Positions 1-7,372 of a DNA stretch of 64,000 nt are shown here, one piece after another. Every line of letters begins with the position of its first letter. Position 1 is the stretch's first letter. The DNA lies in assembly GCF_017993425.1 (NCBI RefSeq), contig NZ_JAGOMQ010000018.1, positions 17,966-81,965 on the forward strand, written 5' to 3'. Source of the stretch: Amaricoccus sp. (GTDB lineage: Bacteria > Pseudomonadota > Alphaproteobacteria > Rhodobacterales > Rhodobacteraceae). The notes under the pieces are model-generated. The model saw only the letters and a list, made by a program, of their open reading frames with translations. It did not search any database and had not been told where the DNA came from. The position numbers and the translations under genes were made by a program.

Positions 1-751
1 GGCGGTTGTCGAGCCAGGTCGGGCCCATCGAGCCCGGCAGCGACGAGCTGGCCGCGCAGGCATGGCTGATGGCGATCCCGGCGTCCTGCGACACCACGAT
101 CCGCTCGCCGGTGTAGCAGTCGTTGGCGGTGGTGTGGAGGTTCGGCGAGGGCCACGCCGTCTCGCCGATCACCGCCTTGACGGAGGCGAAGTAGTCGGCC
201 GGCCCGGCGGGGTTGCGGGCGGCCATGGCGGCGCGGCCGATTCCCTGGATCGCCTCGGGCGTCGCCTCGGTGGCGTCGTCGGCGGCGCGCCGGGCGCGGA
301 TCTGGCTCGGGTTCGGCGGCAGGTCGGGAATCAGCCGGGCGAAGAGCGCGGGGTTGGCGCCGAGCTCCTCGAGCTCGGACGCGAAGGCCTCGAGCCGGCC
401 GCCGAGCAGCACGGCGCCGACCAGCGAGCCGGCCGAGGTGCCGACGGCGATGTCGGCCTCGGCGACGTCGACGCCCTGCGCCTTGAGGGTGCGGAAGTAG
501 CCCGCCATCCACGAGGCGAGGTAGATCCCGCCGCCGCCGAGCACGAGGCCGCGCGCCTTGCCGGTCCCGAGGTGCGGCGTGTAGGGGATCGGGCGGGCGA
601 GGCCGTCGTCCCATCGGCCGCCCGCGGCGGCCGGGGGGCGCGCCGGCGGGGCGTCGGCGGATTGCGCGAGGGCGGCCGCGTCGCCGAGCAGGACCGCCGC
701 GCCGAGGCCGGCGCCGGCGGTCAGGACGTCCCTTCGCTTCACCACGATCAT
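1..751 (-). CDS. Patatin-like phospholipase, C-terminus cut by window edge
   Basis: Reads leftward from an ATG at 751 and runs off the window, so about 250 residues are visible. The N-terminus carries a twin-arginine-like signal (KRRDVLTAGAGLGAAVLL), suggesting export. A glycine-rich oxyanion segment (GLVLGGGGIYLASW, about residues 68-81) and a nucleophile elbow VGTSAGSLVG (serine in G-T-S-A-G) follow, as in the patatin/RssA hydrolase fold. The expected catalytic Asp region falls at or beyond the window edge and cannot be judged. These proteins hydrolyse acyl esters of lipids; the substrate here is unknown. The next gene to the right is on the same strand but 64 bp away. The family call is firm; the export call is inferred from the twin arginine and hydrophobic stretch only. 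Confidence 0.8.
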   Translation of the reverse strand, partial: MIVVKRRDVLTAGAGLGAAVLLGDAAALAQSADAPPARPPAAAGGRWDDGLARPIPYTPHLGTGKARGLVLGGGGIYLASWMAGYFRTLKAQGVDVAEADIAVGTSAGSLVGAVLLGGRLEAFASELEELGANPALFARLIPDLPPNPSQIRARRAADDATEATPEAIQGIGRAAMAARNPAGPADYFASVKAVIGETAWPSPNLHTTANDCYTGERIVVSQDAGIAISHACAASSSLPGSMGPTWLDNR

Positions 752-815
752 CCCTCCGGTTGGTTCAACCTACGGTTGGATGATCGCGGGCGGCGATGCA
801 AGCGGCGCGGTCAGC

Positions 816-1670
816 TCAGACGACGGCGCGGCGGTAGAGGTGCCAGGTGGCGTGGCCGAGGACGGGGAGCACCACGAGGAGGCCGAGGAAGGCGGGGAGC
901 GAGCCGAGCGCCAGCAGGACGGCGACGATCAGGCCCCAGACCGCGATCGGGCCGGGGTTCTCCTCGGCGACGCGGATCGAGGTGACGACGGCGACCGGCA
1001 GGCCGACATGGCGGTCGATCAGCAGCGGGAAGGAGACGACGCTGGTGGCGAGCACCAGCGTGGCGAAGAGGCCGCCGACGGCGATGCCGACGATGGTCAT
1101 CGCCCAGCCGGCGGGCGTGGTCAGCGCCTCGGTCAGGAACGAGCCCAGCGAGACGGGGGCGTCGGGGCCGAGGGTGATGACGTAGATGCCGTTCGCGACC
1201 AGCAGCCAGACCAGGAAGGTCACGCCGAGCATCACGGCGAGCGCGAAGATCGCGCCGAAGGAGGGGGAGCCGGCGACCGCGAAGGCGTCGGCCCAGCTCG
1301 GCTCCTGGCCGCGCTCGCGCAGGCGGCTCATCTCGTAGAGGCCGACCGCGGCGGCGGGGCCGACCAGCGCGAAGCCGGAGACGATGGGGAAGGCGAGCGG
1401 CAGCAGCTCGCCCTTGAGCGCGACGTAGGCCATGGCGATGCCGATGATCGGGTAGAGCAGGCAGAGCGCCGCGACGTCGGAGCGGCAGGCGAGGAAGTCC
1501 TGCCAGCCGAGGCGCAGGCAGTCGCGCAGGTCCTCGTAGTCGATCCTGCGGACCCTGGGCACAGCCGTGTCGTGGCTGGCGATCTCGGCCGTCACGGCCT
1601 CGATGCCGCGGCCCGCGCCCCGCAACGCGCCGACGCCCCAGGAGAGGGGGTTGCCGATCGTCTCGGTCAT
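816..1670 (-). CDS. DUF2189 family integral membrane protein
   Basis: 284 residues. After a soluble N-terminus of about 55 residues (RRIDYEDLRDCLRLGWQDF marks the start of the domain) there are about six hydrophobic segments, matching the DUF2189 family of inner-membrane proteins, which has no established biochemical role. I chose the ATG at 1670 because GGAGGAAG lies just before it; an in-frame GTG at 1673 is possible. The gene follows the sodB terminator on the same strand and probably has its own promoter. Nothing in the sequence indicates a substrate. Confidence 0.82.
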   Translation of the reverse strand: MTETIGNPLSWGVGALRGAGRGIEAVTAEIASHDTAVPRVRRIDYEDLRDCLRLGWQDFLACRSDVAALCLLYPIIGIAMAYVALKGELLPLAFPIVSGFALVGPAAAVGLYEMSRLRERGQEPSWADAFAVAGSPSFGAIFALAVMLGVTFLVWLLVANGIYVITLGPDAPVSLGSFLTEALTTPAGWAMTIVGIAVGGLFATLVLATSVVSFPLLIDRHVGLPVAVVTSIRVAEENPGPIAVWGLIVAVLLALGSLPAFLGLLVVLPVLGHATWHLYRRAVV

Positions 1671-1762
1671 CACTTCCTCCGCGGTCTCACGCGGCGGCGA
1701 CGCCGCGCCATTGCGGGGGGCAGGGTAGCACGAAACCGGCGGAGGGGCGCGTCAAAATGCCG

Positions 1763-1795
1763 GGACCGGCCCGCCCGCGGAGGGCGGGCCGGTCC
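1763..1795 (-). terminator. Rho-independent terminator of sodB
   Basis: A perfect 14-bp stem (GGACCGGCCCGCCC) with a 5-nt loop. On the minus strand it is followed by a short T-run (CATTTTG). It lies 26 bp past the sodB stop and separates sodB from the DUF2189 gene. Confidence 0.8.
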
Positions 1796-1820
1796 GCGCG
1801 GCGAGGTCGGAGCCCGGAAG

Positions 1821-2417
1821 TCAGAGAGCGGAGGCGACCTTCTCCCAGTTCACCAGCTTGTCGAGGAAGTTGGTGAGGTAGGCGGGGCGCTTGTTGCGGA
1901 AGTCGATGTAGTAGGAGTGCTCCCAGACGTCGACGCCGAGCAGCGCGGTCTGGCCGAAGCAGAGCGGGTTGACGCCGTTCTCGGTCTTGGTGACCTTGAG
2001 CGCGCCGCCGTCCTTGACGAGCCAGGCCCAGCCGGAGCCGAACTGGCCGGCGCCGGCGGCGGAGAACTCCTCCTTGAACTTGTCGACCGAGCCGAAGCTC
2101 TCGGTCAGCGCCTTCTCCAGCGCGCCGGGGATGGCCACCGGCTTCGGGCTCATCCATTCCCAGAACCGGCAGTGGTTCCAGTGCTGGGAGGCGTTGTTGA
2201 AGATGCCGTTCTGGGCGACCGCGCCCTTCTGGTAGGTGCCCTTGACGATCTCCTCGACCGGCTTGCCCTCCCACTCGGTGCCGGCGATCAGCTTGTTGCC
2301 GTTGTCGACATAGGCCTTGTGGTGGATGTCGTGGTGGAACTCGAGGGTCTCCCTGGACATGCCGGAGGCGGCGAGCGCGTCGTGGGAATAGGGGAGATCG
2401 GGAAGCTCGAAGGCCAT
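1821..2417 (-). CDS. sodB: Superoxide dismutase, Fe type
   Basis: 198 residues, normal length for Fe/Mn superoxide dismutase, a cytoplasmic enzyme that converts superoxide to hydrogen peroxide and oxygen. Metal ligands are visible as H28 (LEFHHDIHH), H82 (SQHWNH), D163 and H167 (DVWEHSYY). Gln78 in NNASQHWNH, together with Gly in the ENGVNPL segment, is the arrangement typical of Fe-dependent rather than Mn-dependent members, so I call it Fe type (cambialistic activity cannot be excluded). The start is the ATG at 2417, where family similarity begins; the open frame continues upstream but is not conserved. A strong terminator follows. A 20-bp perfect palindrome at 2532-2551 is shared with the gshA upstream region (16-bp core) and suggests joint oxidative-stress control. 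Confidence 0.95.
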   Translation of the reverse strand: MAFELPDLPYSHDALAASGMSRETLEFHHDIHHKAYVDNGNKLIAGTEWEGKPVEEIVKGTYQKGAVAQNGIFNNASQHWNHCRFWEWMSPKPVAIPGALEKALTESFGSVDKFKEEFSAAGAGQFGSGWAWLVKDGGALKVTKTENGVNPLCFGQTALLGVDVWEHSYYIDFRNKRPAYLTNFLDKLVNWEKVASAL

Positions 2418-2935
2418 GTCGTTTCCTCGCTGCTGTGCGCCTCGAACAATCCCCGGGCGCTCGTCGTGGGTTCCCCCTATATACGCCGCCGGCCGCCGGG
2501 GACCAGTCCTCCTCGCGCCGGGAGTCGGGCAAATTCGCACGCGTGCGAATTGGTCATGTGTTTGATAAGATTGCGAATTAAGGGCATTGTAACCGTGCGG
2601 CGCGCTCCCTTCGGGCCGGATCCGCGGCGGGCGCGACGTCCGGCCGGGACGGCTGGGACAGGGAGCGACGCCATCCCCCCTGCCCCATGCGGCGATTGCG
2701 GACGAGGTCGCCGCGGGTCGGTTCAGGCCGGGGTCGCCTGCACCGCAGGCCCGGCTTTCAGGGGGCGCCGCGGTCCCCGCCTGAGGCGGATCGCGCGACG
2801 GTCCCCGCCGAGGGCGAGCCGTCACTGGCCAGCCCGAACTGTTTCTCTTGAAGTGCGAGATGCCGACGTCGCCGGGGGCGTTCGGCGCACACACAGCAGC
2901 CTTACGGAAAACGCGAACAAGGCATTCGTGAATGC
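2418..2935. other. sodB upstream region, non-coding
   Basis: Holds the sodB promoter region: a TATATA block at 2478-2483 in a GC-rich context as candidate -10 on the minus strand, the palindrome at 2532-2551, and an AT-rich patch at about 2550-2600. From 2600 to 2935 I see only GC-rich sequence without a recognisable gene. The open frames crossing it have no protein-like composition. Confidence 0.6.
2532..2551. promoter_or_regulatory. Perfect palindrome, operator shared by sodB and gshA
   Basis: AATTCGCACGCGTGCGAATT is a 20-bp perfect inverted repeat. Its 16-bp core TTCGCACGCGTGCGAA recurs exactly at 12324-12339 before gshA. Here the centre is about 70 bp upstream of the start site predicted from the TATATA block, a position that suits an activator. 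The binding protein is unknown. Confidence 0.65.
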
Positions 2936-3135
2936 CCGCAAATATATTTCGAAATATTTTGAATATGAGCGGTGAAAATCATTGCATCGTCATCAGCGCC
3001 GCATTTCGCGGCGCCGTGCGGCTCACTTCGATGTTCCGCCGGTCCTGCCCCTGCCGCTCCGCGTCGAGCCGGGAGACATGCGCATGTCTCCCGGCAGGCG
3101 CCGTCGCGGGGCCGACCGCGCCGCCGGGAGACGCC
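2936..3135 (+). repeat. Dispersed structured intergenic repeat, copy 1
   Basis: First of four copies of the element also at 22981, 29637 (inverted) and 34706. Order of blocks: an AT-rich head centred on ATATTTCGAAATAT, the conserved block GGTGAAAATCATTGCA, a 7-bp hairpin GCGCCGC-ATTTC-GCGGCGC (2996-3014), and a 28-bp perfect palindrome (3068-3095, half GCCGGGAGACATGC). The right end is degenerate compared with copies 2-4. It sits just past the 3' end of ilvE. Confidence 0.85.
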
Positions 3136-3168
3136 GGGATCCGCCGGGCCGGATGGCCGGACGCCGTG

Positions 3169-4053
3169 TCAGGCGGCCTTGAGGCGGCCGCGGACCAGCT
3201 TCTCGTAGTCGCCGGCGACCTGGCGGGTGAGCGCGCCGACCTCGAAGCTGTAGTCGCCGATCGAGCCGACCGGGGTGACCTCGGCGGCGGTGCCGGTCAG
3301 CCAGCACTGCTCGAAGCCCTCCATCTCGGCGGGCTCGATGTGGCGCTCGATCACCGGGACGCCCTTCTCCTTCAGCATCTGGATGACCGTCTGGCGGGTG
3401 ATGCCGTTGAGGAAGCAGTCGGGCTTCGGCGTGTGGACCTCCTCGCCCTTGACGAAGAACACGTTGGCGCCCGTCGCCTCGGCGACGTAGCCGCGATAGT
3501 CCATCATCAGCGCGTCCGAGCAGCCCTTGGCCTCGGCGGCGTGCTTGGACATCGTGCAGATCATGTAGAGCCCGGCCGCCTTGGCGAAGGAGGGGATCGT
3601 CTCCGGCGAGGGGCGCTTCCACTTCGAGATGTCGAGCTTCGCGCCCTTCATCTTGGCGTCGCCGTAGTAGGCGCCCCATTCCCAGACCGCGATGGCGAGG
3701 TGGACCGGGTTGCGCGAGGAGGCGACCCCCATGTCCTCGCCCGAGCCGCGCCAGATCACCGGGCGGACGTAGGCGTCGGTGAAGCCGTTCTTCGCCAGCG
3801 TCGCGACCTTGGCCGCCTCGATCTCCTCGGCGGCGTAGGGGTGCGGGATGTCGAGGTAGTCGCAGGACCTCAGCAGCCGCTCGGTGTGCTCGCGGCTCTT
3901 GAAGATCGTGCCGTCGTAGCAGCGCTCGCCCTCGAAGACCGAGGAGGCGTAGTGCAGCGCATGGGTCAGCACGTGGACCTTGGCCTCGCGCCAAGGGACG
4001 AACTCCCCGTCCAGCCAGATGAACCCGTCCCGGTCGTCGTATGCGCCAGCCAT
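3169..4053 (-). CDS. ilvE: Branched-chain amino acid aminotransferase
   Basis: 294 residues, class IV PLP-dependent aminotransferase. It carries out the last step of valine, leucine and isoleucine synthesis (2-oxo acid plus glutamate) and the first step of their breakdown. Recognisable segments are the N-terminal FIWLDGEFVPWREAKVHVLT, the SSVFEGERCY block, the PLP-lysine region SKHAAEAKG, and the C-terminal cofactor-phosphate region LTGTAAEVTPVGSIG. The ATG at 4053 follows AAGGGGG at good spacing. The gene is divergent from petP, and a TTGACA hexamer within the shared operator (minus strand, 4161-4156) could be its -35 element, so PetP may affect both genes. Confidence 0.95.
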   Translation of the reverse strand: MAGAYDDRDGFIWLDGEFVPWREAKVHVLTHALHYASSVFEGERCYDGTIFKSREHTERLLRSCDYLDIPHPYAAEEIEAAKVATLAKNGFTDAYVRPVIWRGSGEDMGVASSRNPVHLAIAVWEWGAYYGDAKMKGAKLDISKWKRPSPETIPSFAKAAGLYMICTMSKHAAEAKGCSDALMMDYRGYVAEATGANVFFVKGEEVHTPKPDCFLNGITRQTVIQMLKEKGVPVIERHIEPAEMEGFEQCWLTGTAAEVTPVGSIGDYSFEVGALTRQVAGDYEKLVRGRLKAA

Positions 4054-4148
4054 GGCGTCGCCCCCTTGGAATTCTGATTGTTGCGCCCTGCCCCGCTGCC
4101 GCGACAGTTTCTTCCGGACGCTGCGGGGAGGCGGGTAGCACTGGGGGC

Positions 4149-4177
4149 TTGGAATGTCAACAACGCTGACATAAACT
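4149..4177 (+). promoter_or_regulatory. petP promoter with overlapping MarR-type operator
   Basis: TTGGAA (4149-4154), a 17-nt spacer and TAAACT (4172-4177) form a plausible sigma70 promoter toward petP. The inverted repeat ATGTCA-N7-TGACAT (4154-4172) occupies the spacer, as expected for MarR autorepression. The transcription start implied lies downstream of the GTG/ATG at 4178/4181, which supports the petP start at 4223. Confidence 0.55.
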
Positions 4178-4222
4178 GTGATGGAGCCGCGGCGGCGAAC
4201 GGGCGCGGGCAGGAAGGGACGG

Positions 4223-4738
4223 ATGGCGCAGAGCGGCTTCTCGATCAATCCGACCCGCAGCGAGCAGTTGCTGTTCCTGACGGACGACCAGCTCCGGCAG
4301 GGCATCGAGCTGATGTTCTTCGCCTATCGCGAGTTCACCGCCGATCCGGACCGGATCCTCGACGCGCGCGGCTACGGGCGGGCGCATCACCGGGCGGTGC
4401 ATTTCATCAACCGGCGGTCGGGGCTGACGGTGAACGAGCTGCTCGACATCCTCGGGGTGACCAAGCAGTCGCTGAACCGGGTGCTGCGGCAGCTGGTCGA
4501 GGACGGGCTGGTGGAGAGCCGGGTGGGCGCGGTCGACCGGCGGCAGCGGAACCTGCGGCTGACCGAGGCGGGGCGCGCGCTGGAGCACGAGCTGTCGGCG
4601 GCGCAGCGGCGGCGGATGCGGGCGGCGTTCTCGCTGGCGGGGCCGGAGGCGGTGCATGGGTTCCGGACCGTGCTGGAGGCGATGATCGACCCGGAGACGC
4701 GGGAGCGGGTGCTCGGCGCGCTGGAGCGCGAGCGGTGA
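4223..4738 (+). CDS. petP: MarR-family regulator PetP
   Basis: 171 residues with a central winged helix-turn-helix (about residues 40-115; LTVNELLDILGVTKQSLNRV is the recognition region, followed by the wing at DRRQRNLRLTEAG). PetP is the MarR-type partner of the response regulator PetR, first described near the cytochrome bc1 (petABC) genes of Rhodobacter capsulatus. The start at 4223 has AGGAAGGGA upstream and lies beyond the probable transcription start; in-frame GTG/ATG codons at 4178/4181 are less likely. The stop overlaps the petR GTG by 4 bp (GTGA), so the two are translationally coupled. No petABC genes lie in this window. Confidence 0.88.
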   Translation: MAQSGFSINPTRSEQLLFLTDDQLRQGIELMFFAYREFTADPDRILDARGYGRAHHRAVHFINRRSGLTVNELLDILGVTKQSLNRVLRQLVEDGLVESRVGAVDRRQRNLRLTEAGRALEHELSAAQRRRMRAAFSLAGPEAVHGFRTVLEAMIDPETRERVLGALERER

Positions 4739-5439
4739 GCGAGGCGGAGGGGGCGCATGTCCTCGTCGTCGACGACGACGCGCGGATCCGGTCGCTGTTG
4801 CAGAAGTTCCTGGCGCGGAACGGGTTCATGGTGACGACGGCGCGCGACGCCGCCCATGCGCGGCGGCTGCTCGAGGGGCTGGAGTTCGACATTCTCGTCC
4901 TCGACGTGATGATGCCGGGGGAGGACGGGGTGGCGCTGACCGCGGCGCTGCGCGAGACGCTGGCGACGCCGATCCTGCTGCTGACGGCGCGGGGGGATGC
5001 GGACGACCGGATCCGCGGGCTGGAGGCGGGGGCGGACGACTATCTCGGCAAGCCGTTCGAGCCGCGGGAGCTCTTGCTGCGGGTGAACGCGATCCTGCGG
5101 CGGGTGCCGAAGCCCGTTCCGCGGAGCGAGCCGCCGAAGACGCTGCAGCTCGGCGAGGTACGCTACGACGTGAACCGGGGCGAGCTGTGGCGGGGGCGGG
5201 AGCTGGTGCGGCTGACCGCGACCGAGGCGATGCTGATGCGGATCTTCGCGGGCCGGGCGCACGAGGCGGTGACGCGGACGGAGCTGGTCGAGGACCTGGG
5301 CGGCGGGGTGGCCGAGGCGCAGGAGCGGGCGATCGACGTGCAGATCACCCGGCTGAGGCGCAAGATCGAGAGCGACCCGCGGGCGCCGCGATACCTCCAG
5401 ACGGTGCGGGGGTCGGGCTACATGCTGGCGCCGGATTGA
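4735..5439 (+). CDS. petR: OmpR-type response regulator PetR
   Basis: 234 residues. The receiver domain (about 8-120) has the acidic pocket D13-D15, phospho-acceptor D57 (DILVLDVMMPG), T84 and K106 (LGKPFEP). A linker and an OmpR-type winged helix follow (about 140-232; AIDVQITRLRRKIE and the terminal VRGSGYMLAPD). It binds DNA as a phosphorylation-controlled transcription factor. It starts at a GTG overlapping the petP stop. No histidine kinase gene is adjacent, so the kinase must lie elsewhere. Confidence 0.92.
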   Translation: MSEAEGAHVLVVDDDARIRSLLQKFLARNGFMVTTARDAAHARRLLEGLEFDILVLDVMMPGEDGVALTAALRETLATPILLLTARGDADDRIRGLEAGADDYLGKPFEPRELLLRVNAILRRVPKPVPRSEPPKTLQLGEVRYDVNRGELWRGRELVRLTATEAMLMRIFAGRAHEAVTRTELVEDLGGGVAEAQERAIDVQITRLRRKIESDPRAPRYLQTVRGSGYMLAPD

Positions 5440-5763
5440 GGTCGGCGGCGGGGGCAGCATTCCGCGGCGGGCCGCGTGGCGGATGGCCATGTTGGCGGGT
5501 TGGTCCCGAGCTGCATCGGGTCGTCGTGGAAGACGACGTCCATCACCCGGTGGACCGGCTCTCGATGCCCCGGTGGGCCCGCGCTGCTGGGGCGAAGGCG
5601 GGGGCGGACAGACGGGTGGAGGAGAGATGGCAGCGTCGGGCGATGCAGGCGCGCTCGGCGCGAATTGACTCCCGCCGGCCGCCGCCCTATGAGCCGGGCT
5701 TCGGATTTTCGCGGGGGGACCCGCGCCGGGCGGGCGTGCCCGGTCGGGACCAGGAGACGGACG
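5440..5763. other. petR-rpmH intergenic region
   Basis: 324 bp with no convincing gene. The right half holds the rpmH promoter (5665-5693) and a leader of about 65 nt. The left half (5440-5660) is GC-rich and shows nothing I can name. Confidence 0.6.
5665..5693 (+). promoter_or_regulatory. Promoter of the rpmH-rnpA-yidD-ung chain
   Basis: TTGACT (5665-5670), a 17-nt spacer and TATGAG (5688-5693): a near-consensus sigma70 promoter about 70 bp upstream of the rpmH ATG. Confidence 0.65.
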
Positions 5764-5898
5764 ATGAAGCGGACCTATCAGCCGAGCAACCTCGTGCGGA
5801 AGCGCCGGCACGGCTTCCGGGCGCGCATGGCCACCAAGGGCGGCCGGCTGGTGCTGAACCGCCGCCGGGCTCGCGGCCGCAAGAAGCTCTCCGCCTGA
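5764..5898 (+). CDS. rpmH: 50S ribosomal protein L34
   Basis: 44 residues, standard length, starting [18 protein letters not shown] and ending [12 protein letters not shown], the unmistakable basic L34 sequence. It is part of the large ribosomal subunit. The ATG at 5764 follows an AGGAGA-type ribosome-binding site. It leads the classic rpmH-rnpA-yidD order; rnpA starts 8 bp after its stop. In-frame sequence upstream of 5764 is not part of the protein. Confidence 0.97.
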   Translation: MKRTYQPSNLVRKRRHGFRARMATKGGRLVLNRRRARGRKKLSA

Positions 5899-5906
5899 GC
5901 GAGGCG

Positions 5907-6266
5907 ATGCCCGCGCCGCTGGTCGTCCTGACCCGGCGGGCGGACTTCCTCGCCGCCGCCCGGGCGCGCCGCCGCGCCACCGCCGGCTTCACCCTGCAGG
6001 CGCGGCAACGCGGCGAGGGCGAGTCGCCCGGGGGTCTGCGCGTCGGCTTCACCGCCTCGAAGAAGGTTGGCAACGCCGTCGCCCGCAACCGCGCGAAGCG
6101 GCGGATGCGGGCGGCCGCCCGCGCCGTGCTGCCCGGGGCGGGCGTCCCCGGATGGGACTACGTGCTGATCGGCCGCCCCGGGGTCACCGCCGATCTGCCC
6201 TTCGACCGCCTGACCGCCGATCTCGCCGAGGCCGTCGCCGCCATCCACCGCGAGCGCGCCCGGTGA
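5907..6266 (+). CDS. rnpA: Ribonuclease P protein component
   Basis: 119 residues. It binds the RNase P RNA and helps remove 5' leaders from tRNA precursors. The family signature is visible as [20 protein letters not shown] followed by RRMRAAAR. The start ATG at 5907 lies 8 bp after rpmH; the reading frame is open far upstream but the protein similarity begins here. It is co-transcribed with rpmH and yidD. Confidence 0.95.
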   Translation: MPAPLVVLTRRADFLAAARARRRATAGFTLQARQRGEGESPGGLRVGFTASKKVGNAVARNRAKRRMRAAARAVLPGAGVPGWDYVLIGRPGVTADLPFDRLTADLAEAVAAIHRERAR

Positions 6267-6273
6267 GGCAGGG

Positions 6274-6507
6274 ATGAGCCCGGCCGCCGCAGTCCTTGCG
6301 CTGCCCGTCCGCGCCTACCGCCTCGTGCTCTCGCCTTGGGTCGGCCACAACTGCCGCTACCTCCCCACCTGCTCGGCCTACGCGCTCGAGGCGCTGGAGC
6401 GGCACGGGGCGCTGCGCGGCGGCTGGCTGGCGCTGCGGCGGGTGGCGCGCTGCCACCCCTGGGGCGGCTCCGGCGTCGACGAAGTGCCGGAGCGCCGCCC
6501 CCGGTGA
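6274..6507 (+). CDS. yidD: Membrane protein insertion efficiency factor YidD
   Basis: 77 residues. The family pattern of an N-terminal hydrophobic/amphipathic helix followed by [20 protein letters not shown] and [14 protein letters not shown] is clear. YidD is a small membrane-associated protein that helps YidC-dependent insertion of inner-membrane proteins. It follows rnpA by 7 bp, the usual position. Its TGA overlaps the GTG proposed for ung. Confidence 0.93.
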   Translation: MSPAAAVLALPVRAYRLVLSPWVGHNCRYLPTCSAYALEALERHGALRGGWLALRRVARCHPWGGSGVDEVPERRPR

Positions 6508-7232
6508 CTGCGCCCCCCGTGACCAACAGCCCGGCAACCGACAACCGGGCGAGCGGTGGCCCGCCGACCGACAGCCCGGTCCCGCCCGCCTGGCGCGCCG
6601 CGCTCGCGCCGCAGGCCGACGCGCTTGCCGCCGTCGCCGCCCGGGTGGCCGCCGCGCGGGCCGCCGGCGTCGCCGTCGCGCCGGCCGCGGCGGACGTGTT
6701 CCGCGCGCTGGAGCTGACGCCGCCCGAGGCGGTGCGGGCGGTGATCCTCGGCCAGGACCCCTACCCGACGCCCGGCCACGCCGACGGGCTCTGCTTCTCG
6801 GTCCGCCCGGGCGTCGCCCCGCCGCGGTCGCTGCGCAACGTGTTCCGCGAGCTCGCCGCCGACCTCGGCCTGCCCGAGCCGCAGGGCGGCAGCCTCGAAC
6901 CCTGGGCGCGGCAGGGCGTGCTGCTCCTCAACACGGTGCTCACCGTCGAGGAAGGCGCCGCCGCCGCCCATGCCGGCTGGGGCTGGGAGGCGGTGACCGA
7001 CGCGGCGATCGACGCCGCAGCCGCCCGTCCGGAGCCGACGGTCTTCCTCCTGTGGGGCCGCCACGCGCAGGCCAAGGCGCCCCGGATCCCCGCGCGCCAC
7101 ACGGTGATCGCCACGGCGCATCCCTCGCCCCTCTCCGCCCGCCGCGGCTTCCTCGGCTCCCGCCCCTTCTCCCGCGCCAACGCCGCCCTGCGCGCCGCCG
7201 GCCGCGACGAGATCGACTGGCGTCTGCCCTGA
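6504..7232 (+). CDS. ung: Uracil-DNA glycosylase, family 1
   Basis: 242 residues. It removes uracil from DNA as the first step of base-excision repair. The catalytic water-activating motif is [18 protein letters not shown] (about residues 88-105; the usual GQDPYH has Pro in place of His here), and the C-terminal [11 protein letters not shown] contains the catalytic His. The first 30 residues are a low-complexity extension ([15 protein letters not shown]). The GTG at 6504 overlaps the yidD stop; a later start is possible because the extension is not conserved. Confidence 0.9.
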   Translation: MTAPPVTNSPATDNRASGGPPTDSPVPPAWRAALAPQADALAAVAARVAAARAAGVAVAPAAADVFRALELTPPEAVRAVILGQDPYPTPGHADGLCFSVRPGVAPPRSLRNVFRELAADLGLPEPQGGSLEPWARQGVLLLNTVLTVEEGAAAAHAGWGWEAVTDAAIDAAAARPEPTVFLLWGRHAQAKAPRIPARHTVIATAHPSPLSARRGFLGSRPFSRANAALRAAGRDEIDWRLP

Positions 7233-7372
7233 CCGCCGCCCGACGAGGGCGGAGAGACGCGGCCATCCGGCCAAGTCGGGACGGCTGAGAGACAGGCGAC
7301 CCGCGGCAAATCCGTTCCGCGCTCGCGATCCCGGCCGGCACGCCGCTCCGGCCGGCCCGGCGGCGCATCGCC

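Noticed and set aside
2927..2975. Shared peptide RKYISKYFEYER at the start of repeat copies
   Set aside because: It appears in copies 1 and 4 only because the AT-rich head of the element is conserved in DNA. Downstream frames are broken in other copies, so the element does not look protein-coding.
5440..5660. Possible small gene between petR and rpmH
   Set aside because: Open frames exist on both strands, but composition and lack of a ribosome-binding site do not support coding.
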